Assembly: GCA_002438905.1 (NCBI GenBank)
Contig: DJSA01000148.1
Coordinates: forward strand, 15,737 to 41,555
From: Bacteroidales bacterium UBA6346
Lineage (GTDB): Bacteria > Bacteroidota > Bacteroidia > Bacteroidales > UBA932
Direction: 5' to 3'
Length of the DNA: 25,819 nt
The stretch's first letter is position 1; each line of letters starts with the position of its first letter. Positions 17,042-25,681 of this stretch are shown piece by piece. The position numbers and the translations under genes were made by a program. Below the pieces are notes generated by a model. It had not been told where the DNA came from and searched no databases. It saw nothing but the letters and a program-made list of their open reading frames with translations.

Positions 17042-20000
17042 TTAGAATTTGACAGAAAGACCCATAAGAACCGAGGTGGTGATAGGGTATGCGCTTGTTC
17101 CCATCTCCGGATCCCATCCCTTCGGGTATCTGCTGAGACAGAAAAGGTCGTTTGCGCTGACATAAAGACGTATTCTGCTCATCTTCGCCTTGGAGGTCCA
17201 TTTTTCCGGAAGGGTATATCCGAGGGTGATGTTCTTCAGACGGAAATATGCGCCGTTGAAAATCCAGAATGATGATGTCGCGTAATTGTTGTCATTGCTG
17301 ACCTTTGAAAGACGGGGATATTGTGCGGCGGCATTCTCCTCGGCTGTATTGAACGGACTCCAGTACTTTCCATCGATGATTGACGGGATGTTGCCGTAGT
17401 TGTTGCGGAGAGGCTGCACGTATGCGGCTGAAAGATAGGAGTTCTGCTTGCCTATGCCCTGGAACACGAGCGAGAAGTCAAGCCCCTTCCAACTGCAATT
17501 GAACCGACCGCCATACTGGAAACGAGGAAGAGAGTTTCCGAGAGGCACGCGGTCGTACTCGGCGGAAATCTTCCCGTCAGGAACGCCGTCCGGACCGGAG
17601 ATGTCCCTGTACTTGAGGTCACCCACGGTCACTGAGCCGTTGAGCGTCGCCGAATTTGCGACTTCCTCCTGAGTCTGATATATGCCATCGCAGATGTATC
17701 CGTAGTATTCGTTGAAGAAGCATCCCGCGCGCTGAATCTTTCCTCCGCTGATGATGTCGGAATTATTGAGATCCACAATCTTGGACGTGAAGTCCGAAAG
17801 GTTTGCGCTCACGCTGTAGGAGAAGTCGCCAACGCGGTCGTTCCAGCCGATTTCAAGGTCAAATCCCTTCGTCGCCATCTTGCCCGCGTTGGTCTTCGGG
17901 CTATTGTAGCCCATAAAATAAGGAATTTCAATGGAAAGAAGCATGTCGTCCGTGGTTTTCCAGTACCAGTCAAAGTTGACGTTCAGCCTGTTGCGGAAGA
18001 ATCCGAGGTCGAGACCAAGGTCGGTCGAAGTGGTTGTCTCCCACGTGATGTCCTCTACCGCAAGAGCCTTCTGCGCGGCTGTCTTGTCGGAGACGGTCTC
18101 ACCACCTTCATAGAAGAGAGCGTTGTTGAAGTTCATCAGAGCCATATACGGGAAGTAGTTGTCCCCTATTCTCTCGTTTCCGAGCTTGCCCCATGATGCA
18201 CGTAACTTGAGGAACGAGAGCCAAGGCTTTGCCTCCTGCATCCAACTTTCCTCCGACATTGCCCAGCCTGCCGAGAACGAAGGGAATGTTCCCCAGCGAT
18301 ATTTTTTCGCAAAGCGTGACGAACCATCATGACGGACATTCGCCTGAAACAGGTAGCGGCCGGCATAGTCGTAGGTAATGCGTCCGAACACGGAATTAGA
18401 AGTGTATTCGGTGCCGTCGCCGGAGTTTGTCTGATAGTCCTTGGGACCGATGTTGAGATATGGATAGCCCGTAAGCTCATACTGGTCACGTCCCGCGCCG
18501 AGAGTCTCGCTGCGCATCACATAGTTCTCATAACCGACCATTGCACCGATGCTGTGATTTCCGAAAGTCCCGTTATAGTTTGCGAGGAGCTGGGAAGTTA
18601 TGGTGTAACTATCGTTCCTGTTCTCCGTAAGGCTGTTGGTTGACCATGTATTGCCGCTGTCGAACCAGCCGCCCTGCACTTCAGGGTCGTCAGCAAGAGT
18701 GTAGCCGCAGGCGTTCTTGAACTGCTTTGACTTCGTGTAGTTGATGAATGGAGACACGACAGCGGAGAGCTTGAGGCCCTTCACCGGAGTGAGGTCAAGT
18801 GATGCCTTTCCTCCGAGCTGAGTGCTCCATGCGTAGTAGGTGCCACCTTCATTTACAAGCGCATACGGATTTGACCCTGATTTGCCTTCGGCATATCTTC
18901 CGTCAGACCATGTGGCGGCATAGACAGCCGGCATCATTCTCATGGTGTCAAACGGGTCATAGATAGGACGGGTGTTCTTGCCCCGGCGGATATTGATGTC
19001 GAGGGACGCGGAGAGCATGTCCTTGATAATCGTGAAGTCATTGTTGGTGCGGAGCATCCATCTCTGGAACTGGCGGTTGCCGTAGAGGCCGTCAACATCG
19101 TCGTAGGTGATGGAAGCCTTGGTACGCACGGACTTGTTCCCGCCTGATACGGAAACATTGTGGGAATGACGCAGGGCGTTTTCCTTGAGGATAAGCTCGC
19201 GCCAGTTGGTTATAGGATAGTTGTTCGGATCAGTCTTGTTATACTCGACCCAGTTCTTCACTTGGTCTGCCGTGTAGAGCTGAAAGAAGCCGGCAGCATT
19301 GTTGTCGTTGTAGAGGAGTTCATTGCTCATTTCGAGGAAACGGGTCACGCCGACCATCTCGGGCTGCGTGGTAGGAATTTCCCAGCCGACCTCTCCGCTG
19401 TAGCTGAGGCTGATGTTCGCGGCCTCGCCGCGCTTGGTCGTGATGAGTATGACTCCGGCAGCGGCCTTGGATCCGTAGATTGAGGCGGCAGCGGCGTCCT
19501 TGAGGACAGAAACGCTCTGCACGTCGTTGGAGTTCACATAGTCTATGTCGCTGCACTGCACGCCGTCCACGATGATGAGCGGACTGGAATTGTCAATCGT
19601 GGTGATACCGCGGACACGGATGCTGCTCGCGGCCGCACCCGGAGCATTTCCGTTCCTCTGCACGAGGACTCCGGACATCGTGCCCTGAAGCGCCGTGGAA
19701 AGGGTCGTGGTCTTCTTTGCCGCGAGGTTCTCTCCGTTGATGGCGGCAACCGCACCTGTGAGGTCCTTCTTCTTGACAGTGCCGTAGCCGATAACCACGG
19801 TCTCCTCCAGAACGTTGTCTGACTTGAGTGAAATCTCAATCATCGCGCGAGAGGCGACATTCACATCCTGTGTTTCATATCCGAGGAATGAAACTTCAAG
19901 AGTCGCGTCCGGAGCCGCCTTGATTTTGAACTGACCGTTTACATCGGTGACTTCGCCTATGGAAGTGCCCTTTATAAGGACACCGGCACCTATAAGCGGC

Positions 20001-20128
20001 TCACCGCTTTCATCAGTGACCACACCGCTGACGACACCGTTCTGGGCCGAAAGAGGAGCGGCACTGAAGCAAAAGAAGCAGACAACAGCCATGAGGACTG
20101 TCATGAGCTGAGTTTTAGTGTGTCTCAT
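17042..20128 (-). CDS. SusC/RagA-family TonB-dependent outer-membrane transporter
   Basis: A 1028-residue TonB-dependent receptor that imports oligosaccharides across the outer membrane using TonB energy. A signal peptide (1-29, ...APLSAQ) is followed by a carboxypeptidase-D regulatory-like domain (32-105; VVSGVVTDESGEPLIGAGVL, FLGYETQDVNV), then the link VVIGYGTVKKKDLTGAV (111-127) typical of the SusC family, and a plug domain with QGTMSGVLVQRNGNAPG (148-164), IRVRGITTIDNSSPLIIVDGV (about 170-190) and DAAAASIYGSKAAAGVILITTK (about 211-232). The rest is beta-barrel, ending in LYVSANDLFCLSRYPKGWDPEMG and a terminal phenylalanine (GLSVKF). It starts 11 nt after the DUF4832-like lipoprotein gene and is followed 3 nt later by SusD. 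Confidence 0.97.
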   Translation of the reverse strand: MRHTKTQLMTVLMAVVCFFCFSAAPLSAQNGVVSGVVTDESGEPLIGAGVLIKGTSIGEVTDVNGQFKIKAAPDATLEVSFLGYETQDVNVASRAMIEISLKSDNVLEETVVIGYGTVKKKDLTGAVAAINGENLAAKKTTTLSTALQGTMSGVLVQRNGNAPGAAASSIRVRGITTIDNSSPLIIVDGVQCSDIDYVNSNDVQSVSVLKDAAAASIYGSKAAAGVILITTKRGEAANISLSYSGEVGWEIPTTQPEMVGVTRFLEMSNELLYNDNNAAGFFQLYTADQVKNWVEYNKTDPNNYPITNWRELILKENALRHSHNVSVSGGNKSVRTKASITYDDVDGLYGNRQFQRWMLRTNNDFTIIKDMLSASLDINIRRGKNTRPIYDPFDTMRMMPAVYAATWSDGRYAEGKSGSNPYALVNEGGTYYAWSTQLGGKASLDLTPVKGLKLSAVVSPFINYTKSKQFKNACGYTLADDPEVQGGWFDSGNTWSTNSLTENRNDSYTITSQLLANYNGTFGNHSIGAMVGYENYVMRSETLGAGRDQYELTGYPYLNIGPKDYQTNSGDGTEYTSNSVFGRITYDYAGRYLFQANVRHDGSSRFAKKYRWGTFPSFSAGWAMSEESWMQEAKPWLSFLKLRASWGKLGNERIGDNYFPYMALMNFNNALFYEGGETVSDKTAAQKALAVEDITWETTTSTDLGLDLGFFRNRLNVNFDWYWKTTDDMLLSIEIPYFMGYNSPKTNAGKMATKGFDLEIGWNDRVGDFSYSVSANLSDFTSKIVDLNNSDIISGGKIQRAGCFFNEYYGYICDGIYQTQEEVANSATLNGSVTVGDLKYRDISGPDGVPDGKISAEYDRVPLGNSLPRFQYGGRFNCSWKGLDFSLVFQGIGKQNSYLSAAYVQPLRNNYGNIPSIIDGKYWSPFNTAEENAAAQYPRLSKVSNDNNYATSSFWIFNGAYFRLKNITLGYTLPEKWTSKAKMSRIRLYVSANDLFCLSRYPKGWDPEMGTSAYPITTSVLMGLSVKF

Positions 20129-20139
20129 TTCAGTTATAA

Positions 20140-21705
20140 TTATAATATGTTGATTTCCTTAATTTTTGTCCAGCCGCCTGCGGTCTGCTGCGACTTCTTC
20201 GTGGCTATTTCAAGTCCCAAAGTGCCCTCGTCCTTAGTCGTATCCACGATTCCGACAGCCCAGGTGTATGTTCCCGGCGCAATGCCGCCGAGATCTACAC
20301 TGAAGCTGTACTGCTTCGGAGATCCTTTAATCCATTCGGAAGGTTCTGCCGCCGAGTCGACGAAAACTTTGGCAAGCTCACCCTTCGAGTCAAGAAGCGC
20401 AAACGCGGGCTTGTATTTCCAGTTCCACTGCGGGATGTTATTCGGGCAATAACCCCAGCCAAGGTTCACCCAGCGATGAGTGATCTGCACTTTTGAGCCG
20501 GCTGACGCGGCAACCGGAATCGTAATCATATCCGGATACAGCCTGTAGCCTCCCTCCTGAATGAAGCGTTCGAACAAGCCGAAGGCATCGTGGAACCACG
20601 AAAGTTCGCCTGTACGTATGTCCATCATATTGACCTTGGCCTCCTGACAGGCATCAAACTCGCCCTGACGCACGTCCTCGGGATGCCCCTCACGATATTT
20701 TCCGCACGGGTCAATCCAATAGCGGTGAGTTCCGCTCGTAATCCATCCGCCCTCCATCACAATCGGCCGCCGGTTGTTCCACTTCTTAGCATAATTCTTT
20801 TCCCACTGCTTATAATAACCGGTCATTCCGAAAGCATCGTGACGAAGGCTGTAGCCTTTCTCTACGGCACTGTCAAGCAGCGCTTCAGTGTCGGAAGGAA
20901 CGGTATCCGACCATCCGCCGGCCGTTGATGTCCCAATCATCCTGTGATAGTTAATCAGCAGAGGAACACTCTTGAAAGACTCTGAATAGAGTGTCGTGAT
21001 CCAGTCGAAGACCTGTTTTTTCTTTGAGGTGTCCTTGTAGATGAGAGTGTGGCATTCTCCCCATTTGCCGAGTCCGAACGCATCAATGAAGTCCATTTTG
21101 TCCGGGTCATCGAGATCTTCAGCCAGAGCCTTTATGAACACGGAATATTTTTCCTGAAACACAGGGTCGTCAGGATAAGGCGATATGCGTCCCTTGCCCG
21201 GATAGTCCGGGTCATCGTAATACTCGCATCCGGCGTCAAAGACATACTGTGGAGTATTCTGTCCCTGGTCGCGCCCATCGACGACAATGCGTATCGAAAA
21301 GCGCATGTCACGGTCAAGAACAGACTGCATAAGTTTCGAGAATGTGGAATTCTTATCCCTCCACACATAGTTGCCCTCCGCAGGCTCAAGAGCTTTCCAA
21401 GTCGTGCGGAGATAGGCCGTGCTGGCATAGTCGGAAGCCTTGACTGTCGCCCCGAGTTCCGGCACGGAAATGTCATCATATCCCTGAGCGGTCCAGAAAT
21501 TCTCATTCCAACTGCGACCGATATAGAGAGTCCAGCCGTTCAGAGGATTACGGAGCACGGATGTCCTGTCCGGAGAAAGTTTTATCGTTTCTGAATTCTT
21601 ATCGCTATCATCTGCCCCCCCCAACTGATTTTTTGAGCAGGATGAAAATACCATCGAAGAGGCAAGTATTGCCAACGTGATATTGATTAGTCTGTCGTTC
21701 AACAT
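20140..21705 (-). CDS. DUF4832-like TIM-barrel lipoprotein, first gene of the SusCD operon
   Basis: A 521-residue lipoprotein (signal 1-22, C23 in VFSSC, then SKNQLGG). It is a close paralogue of the C-terminal half of the GH3 fusion: NPLNGWTLYIGRSWNENF (53-70), AYLRTTWKALEPAEGNY (97-113), RIVVDGRDQGQNTPQYV (139-155), SPYPDDPVFQEKY (175-187), DAFGLGKWGECHT (208-220), INYHRMIG (251-258), LRHDAFGMTGYY (287-298), PIVMEGGWITSG (314-325), YREGHPEDVRQGEF (337-350) and a beta domain with THRWVNLGWGYCPNN (409-423). E217 and E318 would be the acid/base and nucleophile of a clan GH-A-like retaining glycosidase; this is inferred from position. Being a lipoprotein ahead of SusC suggests surface trimming or binding of the polymer before import. 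Its promoter carries box copy 2. Confidence 0.85.
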   Translation of the reverse strand: MLNDRLINITLAILASSMVFSSCSKNQLGGADDSDKNSETIKLSPDRTSVLRNPLNGWTLYIGRSWNENFWTAQGYDDISVPELGATVKASDYASTAYLRTTWKALEPAEGNYVWRDKNSTFSKLMQSVLDRDMRFSIRIVVDGRDQGQNTPQYVFDAGCEYYDDPDYPGKGRISPYPDDPVFQEKYSVFIKALAEDLDDPDKMDFIDAFGLGKWGECHTLIYKDTSKKKQVFDWITTLYSESFKSVPLLINYHRMIGTSTAGGWSDTVPSDTEALLDSAVEKGYSLRHDAFGMTGYYKQWEKNYAKKWNNRRPIVMEGGWITSGTHRYWIDPCGKYREGHPEDVRQGEFDACQEAKVNMMDIRTGELSWFHDAFGLFERFIQEGGYRLYPDMITIPVAASAGSKVQITHRWVNLGWGYCPNNIPQWNWKYKPAFALLDSKGELAKVFVDSAAEPSEWIKGSPKQYSFSVDLGGIAPGTYTWAVGIVDTTKDEGTLGLEIATKKSQQTAGGWTKIKEINIL

Positions 21706-21750
21706 AATGATTGATCGGTTATCAGCATAATTATCGGTTACCAGTCAGTG

Positions 21751-21758
21751 CAAAAATA
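21751..21758 (-). promoter_or_regulatory. -7 promoter element of the SusCD operon (TATTTTTG)
   Basis: TATTTTTG on the minus strand matches the Bacteroides -7 consensus and is identical to the elements at 8469-8476 and 25491-25498. It lies 45 nt before the ATG of the first operon gene. No TTTG-type -33 element is seen at the right distance, which fits a promoter that needs an activator. Confidence 0.75.
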
Positions 21759-21788
21759 GAAAAGTCCAAGTCACCGACAGTGCACCGT

Positions 21789-21815
21789 TCATTCAGAAAT
21801 GGTTCGTTTTTGTAC
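21789..21815 (-). promoter_or_regulatory. Conserved 27-bp upstream activator box, copy 2 (SusCD operon)
   Basis: The minus strand carries half-sites GTACAAAAAC and GAACCATTTC, then TGAATGA, 30 bp upstream of the -7 element. Compared with the other copies, the half-sites differ at only one or two positions each. The box lies in the 137-bp gap between the GH3 fusion stop and the operon start, the only sizeable gap in that region. Confidence 0.75.
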
Positions 21816-21842
21816 ATCTGCCCAAAACACGCGTCTGTTTGT

Positions 21843-24800
21843 CTACCTTATGGTTACACCGCATATTCCAAGCCAGCCGTCCTGCGTGAGACGATCCTTG
21901 TCAACGGCGATGTTCAGTCCCTTGCGGTTGCCCCTCATAGTGTCGGCGATGCCGATTGCCCAAGTATACTCACCGGGATCGACACCCTTGAGGTCAACGC
22001 TGAAACTGTGCGCCCCCGGCTTTCCCTTAATCCATTCGGATGGTTCGGACTGGCGGTCAACGAATGTCCTGACAACTTTCCCGTCAGAGTTCAGAAGCAC
22101 GAATGCCGGCTTGTAGCGATAGTGCCACTGCCTGATATTGTTCGGGCAGTAGCCCCAGCCGAGGTTTTCCCAGATGTGGGAAAGGCAAACCGTAGAGCCT
22201 GCCTCCGCTGCCGTTGGAACGGTCACTGAAGAAGGATAGAGCCTGTAGCCGCCCTCGCTGACGAACTTCTGTACGAGATCATAGTTCCGGAACCAGCTTT
22301 CGGTCTCGTTGCCCACGCGGAAGTCCATCATATTCACATGAGTCTCTTCCGCAATCTCCATCTCTCCCCTGCGCACATCCTCGGGGTGTCCCTCGCGATA
22401 TGCGCCGCACGGATCCTTCCAATAGCGGTGATGCGCACCGGTAATCCATCCTCCCTCGAAGATAATCGGAAGGCGGTAGCGCCACCTCGCTGCATAATCC
22501 TTCTCCCAGTCCATGTAGTAGCCCGTCATTCCGAACGCGTCGTGGCGGAGGCAATATCCCTTTGAAATTGCTGAATCAAGAAGTTTTTCCGTATCCGGAT
22601 TCGGAGAATCCTCCCAGCCGTCTATGGTCTGCGCCGCAAGTACCCGATGGTAGTTCATCACAAGCGGAATGTTGGTAAACAGACGCGAATAGAGACTTGT
22701 AATCCACTCATATACAGGGATTTTATTCGCCTCGTCCATATACTTCATCGAATGGGCCTCGCCCCACTTTCCGAGTCCGTAGGCATCGATGAAGTCTATC
22801 TCATCCGCAGAGTTGAACCTCTGAGCAAACGCCGTGAGGAACTTTTCATATTTTTCCTGGAACACCTTGTCGTCCGGATATGGCGTGTACACATCTTTGC
22901 CTCCGACCTTGCTCGTGAAGCATTCTGCCCCGGCGTCAATCACATACTGCGGTGTGTTCTGTCCCTGGTCACGTCCGTCAACAACGATGCGGAAGGCAAG
23001 CCTCATCCCCCTGCGGCGAACTTCATTCAGAAGCCCGTTCAGACGTGAGTCCGGGTCATTCCAGAAATATTTGCCCTCCTCCGGCTCCATCGAAGACCAG
23101 CTTGTGCGGATGTATGCCGTGCCGCAGTAGTCCGAAACACGGACTTTCATTTCCCCGTCCTTTCCTGCAGGCCAGCTGTCGTAGCGGGCTTCGGTGCCGA
23201 AGTCCTTGCTCCAGTTCCGTCCGAGGTACATCACCCAGCCAGTGAGCGGGTTTTTGACAACAGATGTCCTGTCCGGTTCAATTGCAATGGTCTGATATTC
23301 ATCGCTACCCATCAGCACTGTCTGCCTAAGGCGAATGTCTGCGGAAGACGCGCCCACAAGAATCTCGAACTCGCCGGGTTCCACGATGAAAGACTTGCTC
23401 CTGATGTCATAGAACGCGAAAGCATCCCTGCCGAGAGTAATTTCAACGTGCGACTTTTCTCCCTTCCTGATGAAATTCTTACTGAATCCCTTGAGTTCCT
23501 TGATAGGGCGTGGAACGGAGCACGAAAGGTCGCTGACATAGACCTGCGAAATCTCCGAAGCATCGCATTTCCCAGTGTTCGCTACATCATAGGATACTTT
23601 CAGGCTGTCGGAGCCCAGCTTCTCCACCCGCAGATTGGAATAGTCGAACTTGCTGTATGACAAGCCATAGCCGAATGGATAGCGGACCGCCGTGCCGTTT
23701 TTCTCATATCCCTTGTAGCCGTAAAAGATGCCCTCGCGGTATTCAACGCGCTTTGTTTTCGTGTTTTGTGTGAAAACAGGTGTGTTCTCGTGGTAGTTGT
23801 CATGCACAGGATTGTCCTCCCAGCGGTTCTCGATGCTTATCGGAAGTTTTCCGCTCGGAGATACCTTGCCGGAGAGCACCTCCGCAACAGCATCTCCACC
23901 CCGTTGTCCCGGATACCAAGCAAACAGCACAGCCTCCACGCCATCGCTCCAGCCGTTGAAGTCGACTCCGCCGCCGGCATTCAGCACAACCGTAAGATGC
24001 CCGTGCGCTGCCGCAATTTCATTAATTACACGTCTCTGAGCCCCCGGAAGCGCAAACGGTCGGTCAAAGCCCTCTCCCTCAATCTTGCTGTTGAAGCCTG
24101 CACAATAAACCACCCTGTCCGCCTTTTTCAGTGCATCCTTCAGAACTGCCAGGTTCACGGCACCGGCCTTTGCGGAATCAGCAGGCACGCCTGCAAACAG
24201 GAGGCTGTCAGGAAGTACGGACACGCGTTTTTCTCCAAATGTCTTGCTCAAGCCCGCAGCTATACTCGTACTGTGGAACGGCTGCACGAATCCGCTCCCG
24301 CCGCCCGTCGGCATGTTGAAAGCGTTAGGGCCGAGTACAAGCACCCTCTCCCTTTTCCTGAACGGAAGTTCACCGCCACGATTTTCGAGCATGACGATTC
24401 CTTCGCGGGCAATTTCAAGCGAGAGAGCATCACTTTCCGGATTGTCAAGAGGAATGCTGCTGTCATTGATGTCTTTGTCAAGAAGCCCGAAGCGGTTGAG
24501 AGTATGGAGAATATGATACACCTTAAGGTCTATGGTCTCCTCACGGATAATTCCAGCCTTCACGAGTGGCACAAGTCTCTCTGCTGTAAAGTAAACACCC
24601 TTGGGGCATTCGAGGTCAAGCCCGCCGTTTGCCGCCCCGGAGGATGAATACACGGAAGTCCAGTCCGACATGAGTATGCCGTCGAAGCCCCACATATTGC
24701 GAAGCACTTCAATGTTCATCCAACCATGCTCCGAAGCGTGCACTCCGAAAATCGGATTGTAGCTGTCCATCACGGCGCCCACACGAGCCTCCTGCACTGC

Positions 24801-25454
24801 CTTTTTGAATGCCGGGAAATAGACCTCATGGAGAGTGCGCTCGTCAACATCGGAGCTCGTGTGGTGGCGGCTCCATTCCTGGTTGTTCGCCGCAAAATGC
24901 TTCACAGTCGCAATCACGCCCTCATCCTGCACACCGACAATGTAATTTGCCGCAATCTCGGACGTGAGGTACGGATCCTCACCGAAGTACTCGAAATTTC
25001 TTCCGCAGAGTGGCGCCCTATAGATGTTCACGCCCGGGCCAAGAAGGAAGGATATGCCCCTCGCCTTTGCGTCCTGCCCGAGCCCGTGGCCGAGCTTGTC
25101 GGCAATCTCGCGGTTCCACGTTGCCGCCGTAAGCGCCCCACAAGGATAGAGCGTGCTTATGGTATTCTGACGCCGTATATTACGTATGCCCTGCGGGCCG
25201 TCAGCCATGAGCAACTGCGGTATGCCGAGCCTTTCGACCGGGCGTATCACAAAAGACGTGAGTTCACCTATATAGTCGCACTTTTCCTCAAGCGTCATCT
25301 GTGACACCAGGTTCCATGCGCGCATGTCAATTTCGGATGTATCCCTTCCGACCGGAGACGTGCTGTCAAGGAACAGTGCCTGCGCCGAAGACGGAACAAA
25401 CGCTATAAAAGATAAGATTGCAGTTAAAAATAAAGAATGTTTCAGTGCCTTCAT
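21843..25454 (-). CDS. Secreted GH3 glycosidase fused to a DUF4832-like TIM-barrel module
   Basis: A 1203-residue exported protein (signal 1-25, PSSAQA; no lipobox, so probably periplasmic). Residues 40-705 are a complete GH3 enzyme: MADGPQGIR (83-91, substrate-binding D85), GRNFEYFGEDPYL (151-163), KHFAANNQE (185-193), ILMSDW (260-265, nucleophile D264), the second domain with IEGEGFDR (458-465, acid/base Glu region) and AWYPGQRGGDAVAEVL (512-527), then the Fn3-like domain (about 618-700). GH3 enzymes usually end there; this one continues with residues 722-1203, a full copy of the DUF4832-like barrel: NPLTGWVMYLGRNW (735-748), VDGRDQGQNTP (825-835), GLGKWGEAHS (893-902, E899), PIIFEGGWITG (996-1006, E1000), and HIWENLGWGYCPNN. 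Beta-glucosidase or beta-xylosidase-like exo-activity is likely for the GH3 part; the exact sugar is unknown. Its promoter has box copy 3. Confidence 0.92.
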   Translation of the reverse strand: MKALKHSLFLTAILSFIAFVPSSAQALFLDSTSPVGRDTSEIDMRAWNLVSQMTLEEKCDYIGELTSFVIRPVERLGIPQLLMADGPQGIRNIRRQNTISTLYPCGALTAATWNREIADKLGHGLGQDAKARGISFLLGPGVNIYRAPLCGRNFEYFGEDPYLTSEIAANYIVGVQDEGVIATVKHFAANNQEWSRHHTSSDVDERTLHEVYFPAFKKAVQEARVGAVMDSYNPIFGVHASEHGWMNIEVLRNMWGFDGILMSDWTSVYSSSGAANGGLDLECPKGVYFTAERLVPLVKAGIIREETIDLKVYHILHTLNRFGLLDKDINDSSIPLDNPESDALSLEIAREGIVMLENRGGELPFRKRERVLVLGPNAFNMPTGGGSGFVQPFHSTSIAAGLSKTFGEKRVSVLPDSLLFAGVPADSAKAGAVNLAVLKDALKKADRVVYCAGFNSKIEGEGFDRPFALPGAQRRVINEIAAAHGHLTVVLNAGGGVDFNGWSDGVEAVLFAWYPGQRGGDAVAEVLSGKVSPSGKLPISIENRWEDNPVHDNYHENTPVFTQNTKTKRVEYREGIFYGYKGYEKNGTAVRYPFGYGLSYSKFDYSNLRVEKLGSDSLKVSYDVANTGKCDASEISQVYVSDLSCSVPRPIKELKGFSKNFIRKGEKSHVEITLGRDAFAFYDIRSKSFIVEPGEFEILVGASSADIRLRQTVLMGSDEYQTIAIEPDRTSVVKNPLTGWVMYLGRNWSKDFGTEARYDSWPAGKDGEMKVRVSDYCGTAYIRTSWSSMEPEEGKYFWNDPDSRLNGLLNEVRRRGMRLAFRIVVDGRDQGQNTPQYVIDAGAECFTSKVGGKDVYTPYPDDKVFQEKYEKFLTAFAQRFNSADEIDFIDAYGLGKWGEAHSMKYMDEANKIPVYEWITSLYSRLFTNIPLVMNYHRVLAAQTIDGWEDSPNPDTEKLLDSAISKGYCLRHDAFGMTGYYMDWEKDYAARWRYRLPIIFEGGWITGAHHRYWKDPCGAYREGHPEDVRRGEMEIAEETHVNMMDFRVGNETESWFRNYDLVQKFVSEGGYRLYPSSVTVPTAAEAGSTVCLSHIWENLGWGYCPNNIRQWHYRYKPAFVLLNSDGKVVRTFVDRQSEPSEWIKGKPGAHSFSVDLKGVDPGEYTWAIGIADTMRGNRKGLNIAVDKDRLTQDGWLGICGVTIR

Positions 25455-25490
25455 TTTCGGTGTTTATGCAGTTGTACTTTTTTACGGATG

Positions 25491-25498
25491 CAAAAATA
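25491..25498 (-). promoter_or_regulatory. -7 promoter element of the GH3 fusion gene (TATTTTTG)
   Basis: A third TATTTTTG on the minus strand, 36 nt before the ATG at 25454, with box copy 3 ending 29 bp upstream of it. It fits the TAnnTTTG consensus. Confidence 0.75.
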
Positions 25499-25527
25499 CG
25501 CAACAGCACAATCACCCCGTCCCGACA

Positions 25528-25554
25528 TTATCCGAAAATGGTTCAATTTTGTAC
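25528..25554 (-). promoter_or_regulatory. Conserved 27-bp upstream activator box, copy 3 (GH3 fusion gene)
   Basis: The minus strand has half-sites GTACAAAATT and GAACCATTTT, then CGGATAA, at the same spacing to the -7 element as copy 1. Its presence gives the GH3 fusion gene its own regulated promoter and links it to the same regulon. Confidence 0.75.
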
Positions 25555-25681
25555 AAACCTCGTCCCACGGCCTCCCAGGGCATAAAAGTCCGTATTCTTC
25601 ATACTCCACTTTCCTCCGCCCAGCAATCCCGTATTTATTCTATCTCGGACTGCTCTCACTTATCGAAAAGGGAGAAGACAA
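25555..25681. other. Intergenic stretch without recognisable feature
   Basis: The whole right end, 25455-25819, lacks a convincing complete gene. This part, between activator box copy 3 and the hydrophobic frame, shows no tRNA, repeat or conserved coding sequence on either strand. A plus-strand frame through it is not supported by any recognisable domain. Confidence 0.5.
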
